Origin: Alphaproteobacteria bacterium
Lineage (GTDB): Bacteria; Pseudomonadota; Alphaproteobacteria; Caulobacterales; Maricaulaceae
DNA: 58,875 nucleotides
Assembly: GCA_018222865.1 (NCBI GenBank)
Contig: JAAEZM010000002.1
Location: forward strand, 124,097 to 182,971
Reading direction: 5' to 3'
Positions 42,366-51,489 of the stretch are shown here, in pieces. The notes beneath the pieces were generated by a model that was not told where the DNA came from, made no database searches, and saw only the letters and a program-made list of their open reading frames with translations. The position numbers were made by a program, and so were the translations under genes. How positions within the stretch are numbered: the stretch's first letter is position 1; the number at the start of each line of letters is the position of its first letter.

Positions 42366-43316
42366 TCAAGCAGTGTCTCGCGGGGCGGCGGCGCGCCGCA
42401 AACGGTCATTGATGGCTTCGCCCAAACCTTCTGCGGGAATAGGAGCGACGGCAATGGTTTTTGCACCCTTTGTATCCAGTTCACGCAAGGCGGCGAATAA
42501 TCGTGTCGCGGCTTCGACCAGATCTCCGCGCGCAGAGAGGTTGATATCTCCCGCAATGGAGCCGAAGCCTAACAGGACTTCTCCGTCACGCCGCGTCGTC
42601 GCATTGAGGCGAACGGCGGCATTGGGGGCATAATGGCTCTTGAGCATGCCAGGGCTTTGCGGGGCATCGCTGTCTCCAGCCATGGCGAGGGGGCCGGTGA
42701 TTTTTTCAATCGCTGAGCGTGCCAGCCCGCCGGGCCTGAGGAGCGTTGCCTGATCGCCGTCAACCGCCACAACGGTTGATTCAAGGCCGACCGGGCAGGG
42801 CCCGCCATCGAGCACCAGATCAATGGTCTCACTCAGGCCATCCAGAACATGTTGGGCTGTGGTGGGGCTTATAGCCCCGGAAGGATTGGCGCTCGGCGCG
42901 ACCAGCGGCAGGTCCAATTCCCTGAGCAGGGCCTGTGCAGCCTCATGTGCCGGCGCGCGCAAGGCGACACTGTCCAGACCCGCATTCGCCAGATCGCATA
43001 GGGGTGCATCGCGATGTTTGGGCAGGACGAGGGTGAGAGGGCCGGGCCAGAATTCTTCGGCCAGCGCCTGCGCCAGCTCGGAGAAAACGCCGAGCCGCTT
43101 GGCCATTTCAAGTCCGGAGACATGGGCGATAAGCGGATTGAAGCGTGGCCGCCCCTTCGCTTCGTAAAGACGCGCGACGGCATCAGCATCCGCAGCATTC
43201 GCCGCGAGCCCGTACACTGTCTCGGTGGGGATCGCGACCAGGCCGCCACCGCGAAGCAGTGTCGCAGCATGCGTCAGGCTGGTTTTATCCAAGGCGGGCA
43301 GGAGGGGGGCGCTCAT
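42366..43316 (-). CDS. tsaC: L-threonylcarbamoyladenylate synthase (Sua5 type)
   Basis: Enzyme that makes threonylcarbamoyl-AMP for the t6A modification of ANN-decoding tRNAs. The 316-residue product has the YrdC domain (GGLVAIPTETVYGLAANAADADAVARLYEAKGRPRFNPLIAHV, WPGPLTLVLPKH, LVAPSANPSGAISPT, GLESTVV) followed by the C-terminal Sua5 domain (SPGMLKSHYAPNAAVRL to the end). It is therefore the longer Sua5 form rather than the short TsaC. It precedes the FAD oxidoreductase on the same strand by 10 bases. Confidence 0.95.
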   Translation of the reverse strand: MSAPLLPALDKTSLTHAATLLRGGGLVAIPTETVYGLAANAADADAVARLYEAKGRPRFNPLIAHVSGLEMAKRLGVFSELAQALAEEFWPGPLTLVLPKHRDAPLCDLANAGLDSVALRAPAHEAAQALLRELDLPLVAPSANPSGAISPTTAQHVLDGLSETIDLVLDGGPCPVGLESTVVAVDGDQATLLRPGGLARSAIEKITGPLAMAGDSDAPQSPGMLKSHYAPNAAVRLNATTRRDGEVLLGFGSIAGDINLSARGDLVEAATRLFAALRELDTKGAKTIAVAPIPAEGLGEAINDRLRRAAAPRDTA

Positions 43317-43367
43317 GGCGCTGTGCTAGCGCCATGAGGTGTTGAAAAGCAAGCGCAGTGCGCGGTT

Positions 43368-43913
43368 TTACTCCGCCGCGTCGGCTTCAATGTGCAGCAC
43401 GATGGTGACGTTCGCAGCCGTTTCACCCCAGCTGGAATTGCCAACGCCGTAATCAAGACGCGCGATTTCCAGTTCCGCATCGGCAATGGCGCGGCTGCCA
43501 TCAATCGTCAGGGAGAAGGGCAGGGTAACCGCCTGATCCATGCCTCGAATATTCAGCGTGCCTTGTGCTTCATACCCGCCTTCAACCGCGCGAATATCCT
43601 CGGAGGTGAAGCGCGCTGCGGCATGGTTGGATGGATCAAGCCCTTCCGCAGAGAGCATGGACTGATCGACCTGGCCATTGCCGGTCGAACCATCGGCCGT
43701 CATCACGCGCGCATCAATGCGCGCATCGGAGAGGTCGGAAGGGTCAAGACGGATCTCCGCGGAAAATTCCGGAAAAGCGCCCTCCAGCACACCACCGAAG
43801 GCTTCGGTGCGGAAACCGACCTGGCTGGCTTCATAATCGACGGACCAATCCTGGGCGAGGGCTGGAGTGGCAAACACGGACAGGGCGGCGGCGAGGAGGA
43901 GGGGACGCAACAT
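43368..43913 (-). CDS. YceI-family periplasmic protein
   Basis: Exported lipocalin-like protein of 181 residues. The signal MLRPLLLAAALSVFATPALAQ precedes the YceI barrel (DWSVDYEASQVGFRTEAFGGVLEGAFPEFSAEIRLDP, FTSEDIRAVEGGYEAQGTLNIRGMDQAVTLPFSLTI). YceI proteins bind polyisoprenoids, and T. thermophilus TT1927b holds an isoprenoid in the barrel. It is the third gene of a YceI-cytochrome b561-YceI operon (7-base gap), an arrangement seen in other proteobacteria and suggestive of an isoprenoid-quinone redox role. Confidence 0.92.
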   Translation of the reverse strand: MLRPLLLAAALSVFATPALAQDWSVDYEASQVGFRTEAFGGVLEGAFPEFSAEIRLDPSDLSDARIDARVMTADGSTGNGQVDQSMLSAEGLDPSNHAAARFTSEDIRAVEGGYEAQGTLNIRGMDQAVTLPFSLTIDGSRAIADAELEIARLDYGVGNSSWGETAANVTIVLHIEADAAE

Positions 43914-43920
43914 GGGGGGA

Positions 43921-44493
43921 TTATCCTTTCAGGAAGGGGAGCATGCGGGCCAGGAGATTATCCCGGTCAATGAACTGGTGTTTGAGCGCGGCGCCGACAT
44001 GAAGCGCTGTGAGGACGAGAACGGCCCAGGCGCCTGCGCCGTGGGCAGACCCCATCGCGTCCTCGAACCCGCTTTCCTGGGGAACCGGAAGGCGCGGGAT
44101 GGCGAGCTCGGGATTGTTGAAGAAATAAGATGGGAAGGGCGAGGCGGAAGATGCCATCCAGCCCCCAATCGGAAGACCGATCATCAGCGCATAAAACAGC
44201 CAGTGCGTTCCGGACGCGACCTGCTTCTCCCAGGGCTTCATGGCTTGCGGCAGGCCGGGCACTGGATGGGTGAGCCGCCACACCAGACGCAACAGGCTAA
44301 GGGCGAGGATGGTCAGCCCGACTGTCTTGTGAAGGTTATAGAGCGATTGGACTTCGGCAATGGTCACCGATCCGCCGCTGAGGAGTTCCTCGCGCAGATC
44401 CTCCATATACCAGCCCATGAAAACCATGCTCAAAATCGTGATCGCCAGTATCCAGTGCAAGACAATCGCGACGGGTGAATAGACATTGGTCAT
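43921..44493 (-). CDS. Cytochrome b561 family protein
   Basis: Di-heme membrane cytochrome of 190 residues with four helices. Probable heme ligands are His13 (VAIVLHWILAITILSMVFMGW), His54 (LYNLHKTVGLTILALSLLRLVWRLTHPVP) and the later His pair in SGTHWLFYALMIGLPIGGWM and LTALHVGAALKHQFIDRD. Members pass electrons from quinol to periplasmic acceptors. The start abuts the stop of a YceI lipoprotein upstream, and another YceI gene follows seven bases downstream, so the three act together. Confidence 0.93.
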   Translation of the reverse strand: MTNVYSPVAIVLHWILAITILSMVFMGWYMEDLREELLSGGSVTIAEVQSLYNLHKTVGLTILALSLLRLVWRLTHPVPGLPQAMKPWEKQVASGTHWLFYALMIGLPIGGWMASSASPFPSYFFNNPELAIPRLPVPQESGFEDAMGSAHGAGAWAVLVLTALHVGAALKHQFIDRDNLLARMLPFLKG

Positions 44494-45093
44494 TTAGGAT
44501 CCCTCCCTCAGGAACTCCGCTTCAATGCGGACCAGAACATGCTCACCTACGAGTGTACTCGATAGATTGCCAATCCCGAAAACGGTGCGGTCGATGACCA
44601 GATCCGCCCCGAAACCGATCGCATTGCGTCCTTCAAGCAGGTTGAAGAGCCCACCGTAAAACTCGATTTCGAGGGTGGTGGGCGCTGTACGGCCATTCAT
44701 CGAGAGCTGGCCGTGGGCGCGACCCGTTGTCTCACCCGTCACGTCGATACGTTCTGACACGAAGAGGATTTGTGGATGCTGTTGCGCATTGAACCAATCA
44801 TCCGCCAGGACCCGGTCGAACTCGCGATCGCCTGTGGAGATGGACGCGGCTTCGATCGATGCGGTCAGCTGTGCGGATTGCGGGTCTGAAGGCGAAAAGT
44901 CGAGGCGAGCATCCATGCTATCAAAGCGCCCTGTATACCAACTCAGCCCCATATGCCGCACGCGCCAGACAGTACTGGCATGGCCCTGATCGAGCGCCCA
45001 TTGGCCCGAGGGCAGCTCTGCCGGATCCGTTGTCGGCGTCGCGCAGGCGGTCAGGGCGAAAGCCAGGGAGAGGGCGAAAAAGCGCAAAATCAT
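44494..45093 (-). CDS. YceI-family lipoprotein
   Basis: Protein of 199 residues with a lipoprotein signal (MILRFFALSLAFALTAC, Cys17) and a YceI barrel (GQWALDQGHASTVWRVRHMGLSWYTGRFDSMDARLDF, FDRVLADDWFNAQQHPQILFVSE, GQLSMNGRTAPTTLEIEF). It differs from the YceI protein at 43368 in being lipid-anchored and in sequence, so the operon encodes one soluble and one anchored member around a cytochrome b561. It is the first gene of that operon. Divergent from it is the acyl-CoA dehydrogenase. Confidence 0.9.
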   Translation of the reverse strand: MILRFFALSLAFALTACATPTTDPAELPSGQWALDQGHASTVWRVRHMGLSWYTGRFDSMDARLDFSPSDPQSAQLTASIEAASISTGDREFDRVLADDWFNAQQHPQILFVSERIDVTGETTGRAHGQLSMNGRTAPTTLEIEFYGGLFNLLEGRNAIGFGADLVIDRTVFGIGNLSSTLVGEHVLVRIEAEFLREGS

Positions 45094-45226
45094 AGGAGGA
45101 ATATTTAAACGCTGGACTGTCGCAGGAAAGCCCCTGTCTTACGAGAAGCAGGAAATTCAGCGTTTCCGGGCTCGCAGTTTTCAATTGGCGCGTTATCTTG
45201 CGCAAAATCGGTTGGGAGAAAGAAAA

Positions 45227-46987
45227 ATGGATTATCGCGCTCCGGTAGACGAACTGCGATTTACGCTCGAAGAAGTTGCAGCTGTGGACAGTGTCAAGTC
45301 TGGCGGCGCGTTCGCAGAGTTCAGCGAAGATTTGACGGGCGCGATCCTGGATGAAGCGGCCAAGCTCGCGGGCGATGTGCTCTCACCGATAAATCGCACG
45401 GGCGACCTTCAGGGCTGCAAGCTGGAAAATGGCGTTGTTACAACGCCGGACGGTTTCAAAGAGGCCTATGCCCAATTCGTCGAGGGCGGCTGGCAGGGGC
45501 TCCAATTCCCCGCTGATGTTGGGGGCATGGGCCTGCCGCGGGCGCTGGGCGTGGCGATGCTGGAGATGATCCAGGGCGCGAATATGGCGTTCGGCCTCGG
45601 TCCGATGCTCACCTATGGTGCGATTGAGGCCTTGCTGGCCCATGGCACCCAGGAACAGCGCGACCAGTATTTGCCTAAGCTTCTCTCCGGGGAGTGGACG
45701 GCAACGATGAACCTCACTGAACCACAGGCCGGTTCTGATGTCGGCGCGCTGCGCACCAAGGCCGAGCCCAATCCCGACGGCTCCTGGGCGATTAGCGGTC
45801 AAAAGATCTACATCACCTGGGGTGAGCACGACTGCACGGACAATATTATCCACCTGGTTCTGGCGCGCACGCCGGGCTCGCCGGATGGCACGAAAGGGAT
45901 TTCGCTCTTCATCGTGCCGAAATTCCTGGAAGACGGGACGCGGAATTCGCTGCAGGCGATCGGCCTGGAGCACAAGCTTGGCATTCACGGCTCGCCGACC
46001 TGTACGATGGAATATGCCGGTGCGAAGGGCTGGCTGATTGGTGGTGAAAATGAGGGCATGCGCTCCATGTTCACCATGATGAATTCGGCACGCCTGAATG
46101 TGGGTGTCCAAGGTGTCGGCATTGCCGAGCGCGCCTATCAGCAAGCCTTGAGCTATGCCAAGGAGCGCAAGCAGGGCCGGGCGCCTGAGGCCGACGGCCC
46201 GGCGCCGCACGCCATCATCCTCCATCCCGATATTCAGCGCACACTGGCTTTGATGAAGTCCAAGATCGCTGCATCCCGCGCCATTTGCATGGCCTGTGCG
46301 GTCGCGGCTGACATTGCTGAATTCGGCGAAGATGAAGAAGAACGCGCTGCAGCCAAGCGCCGTGAGGAATTGCTGACCCCGGTGGCCAAGGCCTGGTCCA
46401 CGGATATCGGTGTTGAGGTCGCTTCGCTCGGCATTCAGATCCATGGTGGCATGGGCTATGTCGAGGAAACCGGCGCCGCCCAGCATCTGCGCGATGCGCG
46501 GATTGCCCCCATCTATGAAGGCACGAACGCGATCCAGGCGATGGATCTGGCCGGTCGCAAACTCTCCATGGCCGGCGGCGCGGCGTTCGAAGAACTCTAT
46601 GCGGATATCCAGCAGACGATTGAAGCGTGCTCGACCTCATCCCACCCGGACCTTCCGCCTCTGGCCGAGCGCCTGGAGGACGGGCTCGACGCGCTTCGTG
46701 AGGCGGCCGTATGGCTGGCCGATAGTGATCTGTCTGACACGCTGTCGGGCGCCACGCCCTTCCTGACCTTGGCCGGAGAAGTGATCGGTGGCTGGATGCT
46801 CTGTGTCGGGGCCGTTGCTGCGCGCCGCCGCCAGAAGGAAAATGTCGGCGATCCGGCTTTCGCGGCTCAGCGCATTGCCTTGGCAAATTTCTACGCCGAA
46901 GCCGTGCTGGCGCTGTCCCCATCGCGCGTCGATGACATCACAATCGGTGTCGATCTGATCAACGAAATCGGATTCGGCTTGGATTAG
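45227..46987 (+). CDS. Acyl-CoA dehydrogenase (extended, DmdC-like)
   Basis: Flavoenzyme of 586 residues, about 200 longer than short-chain acyl-CoA dehydrogenases. It starts MDYRAPVDELRFTLEEV, the N-terminus typical of the extended group that includes DmdC (methylmercaptopropionyl-CoA) and FadE-like enzymes. Core elements are MNLTEPQAGSDVGALRTKAEP, KIYITWGEHD, MMNSARLNVGVQGVGIAERAYQQALSYAKERKQG, IQIHGGMGYVEETGAAQHLRDARIAPIYEGTNAIQAMDLAGRKL and a C-terminal helical domain. ATG 45227 has GGGAGAAAG before it. It stands alone; the chain length of the substrate is not predictable. Confidence 0.93.
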   Translation: MDYRAPVDELRFTLEEVAAVDSVKSGGAFAEFSEDLTGAILDEAAKLAGDVLSPINRTGDLQGCKLENGVVTTPDGFKEAYAQFVEGGWQGLQFPADVGGMGLPRALGVAMLEMIQGANMAFGLGPMLTYGAIEALLAHGTQEQRDQYLPKLLSGEWTATMNLTEPQAGSDVGALRTKAEPNPDGSWAISGQKIYITWGEHDCTDNIIHLVLARTPGSPDGTKGISLFIVPKFLEDGTRNSLQAIGLEHKLGIHGSPTCTMEYAGAKGWLIGGENEGMRSMFTMMNSARLNVGVQGVGIAERAYQQALSYAKERKQGRAPEADGPAPHAIILHPDIQRTLALMKSKIAASRAICMACAVAADIAEFGEDEEERAAAKRREELLTPVAKAWSTDIGVEVASLGIQIHGGMGYVEETGAAQHLRDARIAPIYEGTNAIQAMDLAGRKLSMAGGAAFEELYADIQQTIEACSTSSHPDLPPLAERLEDGLDALREAAVWLADSDLSDTLSGATPFLTLAGEVIGGWMLCVGAVAARRRQKENVGDPAFAAQRIALANFYAEAVLALSPSRVDDITIGVDLINEIGFGLD

Positions 46988-47111
46988 CGCCGAATCGAAG
47001 CAGTTCGTCAAAGTCATATATAATTAAAAGTAGCCCCTTGGGGTGGCTCCCGTTTTAAGTGTGGGTTAACCGTCTGAGGATCACATGCCGCCATGAGATG
47101 TGGAGGCGGCG

Positions 47112-48785
47112 ATGCGCATGACTATCGGACGGAAACTGGCATTCACTTGCGGCGCTATTGCTGCGATTTCTGTCCTGCTTGCCGCGCTATTTGTTTTCAG
47201 CGTTAATCGCAGTCTGGATGGATCGAACTGGTCACGCCACACCTACCAGGTGCTGAGCCTTCTCGATCAGGCGGCCATGGGCATGGTTAATCAGGAAACC
47301 GGCTTGCGCGGCTATTTGCTCGCCGGAGAGGAAAACTTCCTCGAGCCTTATCATCTGGGCGTTCAGCAATTTGATGAAGCGATCGCCGAACTGGCCGCGC
47401 GGACGACGGATAATCCGCGCGCTCAGGATCTCGCTGCGCAGATCCGCACCAATGGCGAGCGCTGGCGCGAGGCGCATGCGGGCGAGGCGATCAACCTCAT
47501 GCGCAACGCGTCAACACAGTCCTCTGCGCGCACCTATGAGACATCGGGTGCCGGCAAGGCGCAAATGGACGCAATTCGCGCCCTGATCGATGAATTCATC
47601 GCAATGGAGAGCAGCCTACTAGAGGCACGCGAAGAAAGTCTGCAATCGGCGCTGACAACCGGCCGCTGGATCGGCATCGCGGGGGGCGCCATGGCCATAC
47701 TGCTCTCGCTCGCGCTCACGATTGTTCTGACCCGGAACCTGTCCGGTCCGATTATCCGGTTGCAGGAAATCATGGACCGGATGACACGGGGCGAACGAGC
47801 TCTGAAGGTTGAAGGGCAGGATCGCCAGGATGAACTGGGCGATGTCGCCCGAGCACTGGAGATACTTCGCACGGCTCTCAAGGATGCCGATACCCTTCGA
47901 AGGGAGCAAGATGAGGCCAATGCCGCACAGGTGCGGCGACAGACGCAGATTGATGAGCTGCTGGGAGGATTCGAAGCCTCATCGACAGGAATGATGGAGG
48001 GGCTGGCCAGCCTGGCCGCGGATATGGAGCGAATGGCCTCCGAGCTGGCGGGCGCGGCGAAGGAAATGGGTGGCGAGACTGAAAAGGTCTCAGCGTCCTC
48101 CTCCGGAGCGAGCAGTTCGGTCCAGACCGTCGCTGGCGCAGCAGAAGAAATGTCCGCATCGATCCGCGAAATCACGGCGCAAATCACCGAGTCCGCTCGC
48201 TTGTCCAATCAAGCTGTAGAGAACTCCACAGAGAGCTCGGCGCAGGTGGAAGGTCTCGCGGAGACAGCGAAATCGATCGGCCAGATTGTCAATATCATCC
48301 GTGAGATCGCGGAACAGACTAATCTGCTCGCGCTCAATGCTACCATTGAAAGTGCGCGGGCCGGCGAGGCGGGCAAGGGGTTTGCAGTTGTGGCGTCGGA
48401 GGTCAAGGCATTGGCGGAACAGACTGCCAAAGCCACGGCCGATATCGAGCAGCACATCATTTCTGTCCAGCAGGCTTCGAGTAGTGCAAGCGTCTCCATG
48501 CAGGAGATCACGCGTTCGATCTCGTCAGTCGACCAGATCTGCGCTGCTATCGCCGCGGCGATGGAGCAGCAGGGCGCAGCGACGGGTCAGATTGCTGAAA
48601 GCGCTTATGAGGCCGCCGAAACGACGCAGCAGGTCAGTGCTTCAGTGGATTCGGTTCGCTCCTTTGCCACCAGCACGCAGACCTCTGCCGACAGTTCACT
48701 TGCCAATGCGCGGACGCTTAATGAGCAGGCGGTAAAGATGCGTGAGGAGGTTGAGGGCTTCCTGCAGGCGGTAAGGGCTGCTTAA
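47112..48785 (+). CDS. Methyl-accepting chemotaxis protein with CHASE3 sensor
   Basis: Chemoreceptor of 557 residues. Membrane helix 1 is [21 protein letters not shown], the periplasmic part is a CHASE3-type helical domain ([28 protein letters not shown]), helix 2 is [21 protein letters not shown], then HAMP ([20 protein letters not shown]). A long cytoplasmic coiled coil has the signalling hairpin [47 protein letters not shown]. Methylation-type Glu/Gln positions are plentiful, but there is no C-terminal CheR-binding pentapeptide. ATG 47112 follows GGAGG, better placed than GTG 47100. No che genes adjoin it. The stop overlaps the convergent gene by three bases. Confidence 0.94.
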   Translation: MRMTIGRKLAFTCGAIAAISVLLAALFVFSVNRSLDGSNWSRHTYQVLSLLDQAAMGMVNQETGLRGYLLAGEENFLEPYHLGVQQFDEAIAELAARTTDNPRAQDLAAQIRTNGERWREAHAGEAINLMRNASTQSSARTYETSGAGKAQMDAIRALIDEFIAMESSLLEAREESLQSALTTGRWIGIAGGAMAILLSLALTIVLTRNLSGPIIRLQEIMDRMTRGERALKVEGQDRQDELGDVARALEILRTALKDADTLRREQDEANAAQVRRQTQIDELLGGFEASSTGMMEGLASLAADMERMASELAGAAKEMGGETEKVSASSSGASSSVQTVAGAAEEMSASIREITAQITESARLSNQAVENSTESSAQVEGLAETAKSIGQIVNIIREIAEQTNLLALNATIESARAGEAGKGFAVVASEVKALAEQTAKATADIEQHIISVQQASSSASVSMQEITRSISSVDQICAAIAAAMEQQGAATGQIAESAYEAAETTQQVSASVDSVRSFATSTQTSADSSLANARTLNEQAVKMREEVEGFLQAVRAA

Positions 48786-49165
48786 ACCCACATTGTGCGC
48801 GGATTGCCCATGCCCCGCCCATCGAGCAGGCGCAAAAGTCCTACACAGTTCCGGATCAACACCCAGAGCCAGATCGCGACATAGCCCAACACGCCGAAGA
48901 TGGAGAACACCACGGTGACGACAAGCACCGTACAGATCACGATGCCGATCAGTGCGCCCCAGAAGGTCGCGATCTGAAATTCATAATGCGATCGGATCCA
49001 GCCGGGGGAACCCTCGCGCCGGGCATAGGCAATAATCAGCGCCACAAGCGTGGTTACGCCGATGATATTCCCGACCAGCATAAGACCGTAATTAATACCA
49101 AGCATGAGCCGATCTGACCCTTGGGCCGGGCCGTTTTCATCATGGTCGATAATCATTCCGCTCAT
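48782..49165 (-). CDS. DUF4870-like membrane protein
   Basis: Membrane protein of 127 residues with three hydrophobic segments: [50 protein letters not shown] and [17 protein letters not shown]. The motif [18 protein letters not shown] between helices 1 and 2 resembles the Tic20/DUF4870 group of small membrane proteins of unknown function. ATG 49165 follows AAGGAGAAAG. It is convergent with the chemoreceptor and divergent from the signal peptidase cassette. Confidence 0.8.
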   Translation of the reverse strand: MSGMIIDHDENGPAQGSDRLMLGINYGLMLVGNIIGVTTLVALIIAYARREGSPGWIRSHYEFQIATFWGALIGIVICTVLVVTVVFSIFGVLGYVAIWLWVLIRNCVGLLRLLDGRGMGNPRTMWV

Positions 49166-49355
49166 TGGGTCTTTCTCCTTCTTCAGGCACCGTGCCAGAT
49201 GCGCAGGCATTTCGCGAGAGGGACAGGCCCGGCTGACATCCCTTATGGCCTTGAGGACACGACCTCTGGCAAATTGGAAGCGAAATTGCGATCCGGGGTT
49301 TTTATGCCGTGGATTTCAACGTATCCCGCAGGGTGTAGATGAGGGGACGGACAGA

Positions 49356-49589
49356 ATGGTCGCAACGCGCGAGCAGCGGACAAACCTGATATTGCTGGCC
49401 TCCGGCGGCGGTGTCTTCCTGGTTATTCTCCTCCTGGATCTTTTCGCCGGTGTTCAGACTCCCTTTCCCTGGAGCTTGATATTGCTGGTGTGCTGCGCTG
49501 CGATCGGCATTGCCATTGCGCGCCATGTTATGAGCAAAGGGGCGGCGTCCGAGACGTCAGACCCAGGCATTGAAGAGGAAACGTTATGA
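49356..49589 (+). CDS. Small two-helix membrane protein
   Basis: Protein of 77 residues with two hydrophobic helices (LILLASGGGVFLVILLLDLFAG and FPWSLILLVCCAAIGIAIARHVM) and an acidic tail (ASETSDPGIEEETL). No family was recognised. The ATG at 49356 follows GAGGGGACGG; the much longer open frame upstream is out of keeping with the divergent gene. Its stop overlaps the YbjQ-like start by ATGA, so it is translated with the signal peptidase cassette. Confidence 0.78.
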   Translation: MVATREQRTNLILLASGGGVFLVILLLDLFAGVQTPFPWSLILLVCCAAIGIAIARHVMSKGAASETSDPGIEEETL

Positions 49590-49906
49590 GCTTGATCGTC
49601 ACCATGTCCGACGCCGTTCCCGGTCGGGACATCGATAGCGTGATCGGTGTCGCACGCGGCAATGTGGTCCGGGCCCGTTTCTTCGGTCGCGATTTTATTG
49701 CGGGATTGCGCAATCTGGTCGGCGGTGAAGTGCCTGAATACACCAAATTGCTGGCGGAATCGCGTGAGCAGGCCATGGACCGTATGGTGCGTCACGCTGA
49801 AGAGCTTGGCGCGGACGCTGTCATCACCTTCCGTCTGGCCACCTCAACGGTGATGGACGGCTCGGCCGAGATTCTGGCCTATGGCACGGCGGTGAAGCTG
49901 AAATGA
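49586..49906 (+). CDS. YbjQ-family (UPF0145) protein
   Basis: Cytosolic protein of 106 residues of the YbjQ/UPF0145 family, a putative pentameric heavy-metal-binding or stress-linked fold of unproven function. The family motifs are VIGVARGNVVRARFFGRDFIAGLRNLVGGEVPEYTKLLAESREQAMDRMVRHAEELGADAVITFRLATSTVM and an alternating AEILAYGTAVKL end. It overlaps both neighbours by four bases (ATGA at 49586 and at 49903), so it is strictly coupled to a membrane peptide gene and the first signal peptidase. Confidence 0.92.
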   Translation: MSLIVTMSDAVPGRDIDSVIGVARGNVVRARFFGRDFIAGLRNLVGGEVPEYTKLLAESREQAMDRMVRHAEELGADAVITFRLATSTVMDGSAEILAYGTAVKLK

Positions 49907-50664
49907 GTATTTTTTCGGATCTATTTCAATCGCATAAGGAAGATGTGATTGATACGGCCCGTTTCTTCGGTGGTGTCGCCGCGGTCTGGTTCGGCCTGGT
50001 CACCTTCGGTTTCGCGGCATTTCATATTCCGTCAGAAAGCATGCAGCCATCACTCGAGGTTGGCGACCGCGTGCTGGTGTCGAAATGGGCCTATGGCTAT
50101 TCGCGCCACTCCTTGCCGCTGGGTCTGGGTTATGCGCTTCCGGACAGCTGGAATGGTCGCCTGGCCTGGCATGAGCCGCAGCGTGGCGATGTGGTCGTTT
50201 TCCGGGATGAACGTCAGAACCCGCCGCGCAATCTGATCAAGCGCGTTGTGGGTGTTGCGGGTGACACGATCGAAGTGCGCGAAGGTCAGCTCTATCTCAA
50301 CGGAAATATCGCCCCGCGCGAGCTGGTGGAAGTGCGCAACTACCGACCGCATAATTCAAATGATGTGCAGACCGTCAGCTATTATACTGAAACTCTTCCC
50401 GGTGATCGCCAGCATGCCATCTATGAGCGCTCCGATGATTATCGGTTCGACGATTATGGTCCGGTGACCATCCAGCCGGGAACCGTGTTCGTCATGGGCG
50501 ATAATCGCGATGCCTCCAATGATAGTCGCGCGCCGCGCGGGCCGGGGCTTGTCCCGCTCGCCAATGTTGTCGGACGTGCGGAAACGGTCCTGTTCACCTT
50601 TGAAAGCTGCCGCCGCGAGGAAGGGCTTTATTGCCCTAGAGGCCGGGTCTGGCGGGGATTGTAA
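49903..50664 (+). CDS. Signal peptidase I, first tandem copy
   Basis: Membrane serine protease of 253 residues, cleaving export signals on the periplasmic face. An N-terminal helix (GGVAAVWFGLVTFGFAAFHI) leads into the catalytic region with Ser46 in IPSESMQPSLEVGD, Lys113 in NLIKRVVGVAGD, and the box VFVMGDNRDASNDSR. Only one membrane helix precedes the Ser. The insertion LVSKWAYGYSRHSLPLG is shared with the next gene. It starts inside the YbjQ stop. It is probably an accessory copy, since the usual lepB of alphaproteobacteria lies with rnc/era. Confidence 0.94.
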   Translation: MSIFSDLFQSHKEDVIDTARFFGGVAAVWFGLVTFGFAAFHIPSESMQPSLEVGDRVLVSKWAYGYSRHSLPLGLGYALPDSWNGRLAWHEPQRGDVVVFRDERQNPPRNLIKRVVGVAGDTIEVREGQLYLNGNIAPRELVEVRNYRPHNSNDVQTVSYYTETLPGDRQHAIYERSDDYRFDDYGPVTIQPGTVFVMGDNRDASNDSRAPRGPGLVPLANVVGRAETVLFTFESCRREEGLYCPRGRVWRGL

Positions 50665-50670
50665 GGGGTA

Positions 50671-51444
50671 ATGACGGTCGCCTTTCGGATATTGCGGCGT
50701 TTGCCGCGCTGGGCACGCCAGCAAGTGCGCGAAACCATCGAGCTCGGGCGGTTTTTCGTCGGTCTGGCGGCGATGTGGTTCGCCTGGACATCCGTCGCCT
50801 TCGCGGTCTTCTACATTCCCTCCGAGAGCATGCAGCCGACCTTGGAGGTCGGAGACCGGATCATCGTGTCGAAATGGGCTTACGGGTATTCGCGCCATTC
50901 CCTGCCGCTGGGGATGGAGCGTTTCCTGCCCGCCAGTTGGGATGGGCGCCTCGCCTGGGATGATCCCGATCGCGGCGATGTGGTGGTTTTGACCTCGCCC
51001 ACCAATGGTCTGGTTTTGATCAAGCGGGTGACCGCGATTGCCGGTGACACCATCGAGATGCGTCGGGGCCGCCTTTATCTCAATGGCGAACGGGTGCATC
51101 GCGAGGCACAGGGATCGCGTACCTATCGCGAGCACCGCGGCGACATTGTCGAGGTCGCGCTTTTCTCAGAAAGCCTGAGCGAGGGGCGCAGCCACTCCAT
51201 CTATGAACGTCAGGACAATAATGTACTCGACGATTTCGGGCCGGTGACGGTGCCGGAGGGCCACATTTTCCTGATGGGGGATAATCGCGATAATTCTGTT
51301 GATAGTCGCGCTTATGGCGGTCCGGGATTTGTGCCGCTGGTCAATGTGATCGGGCGGGCCGAGACCGTTCCGTTTACCTTTGAGCGCTGCCAGCGGGAGC
51401 CTGGCCTGTATTGTCCGACGGGTCGGGTCTGGCGCGGACTGTGA
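50671..51444 (+). CDS. Signal peptidase I, second tandem copy
   Basis: Second signal peptidase of 257 residues, six bases after the first. It keeps the catalytic Ser in IPSESMQPTLEVGD, Lys in LVLIKRVTAIAGD and the MGDNRDNSVDSRA box, so both copies look active. Identity with the first copy is high in the same long blocks (VSKWAYGYSRHSLPLG, GRVWRGL ending), while the N-terminal basic segment (RILRRLPRWARQQVRETIELG) and the middle loop differ. This is a gene duplication with possible change in signal preference. Confidence 0.94.
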   Translation: MTVAFRILRRLPRWARQQVRETIELGRFFVGLAAMWFAWTSVAFAVFYIPSESMQPTLEVGDRIIVSKWAYGYSRHSLPLGMERFLPASWDGRLAWDDPDRGDVVVLTSPTNGLVLIKRVTAIAGDTIEMRRGRLYLNGERVHREAQGSRTYREHRGDIVEVALFSESLSEGRSHSIYERQDNNVLDDFGPVTVPEGHIFLMGDNRDNSVDSRAYGGPGFVPLVNVIGRAETVPFTFERCQREPGLYCPTGRVWRGL

Positions 51445-51489
51445 TCGCGCCCTAGTCTTATCCCTGTCAGATAAAGGGGAGAAGGCCGG

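Noticed and set aside
45383-46486. 367-codon minus-strand frame inside the acyl-CoA dehydrogenase
   Set aside because: Antisense shadow of a conserved gene; composition is rich in His, Arg and Gln with no motif.
47032-47048. Small hairpin AGCC...GGCT after the acyl-CoA dehydrogenase
   Set aside because: Stem is short and the following TTTT is displaced, too weak for a terminator call.
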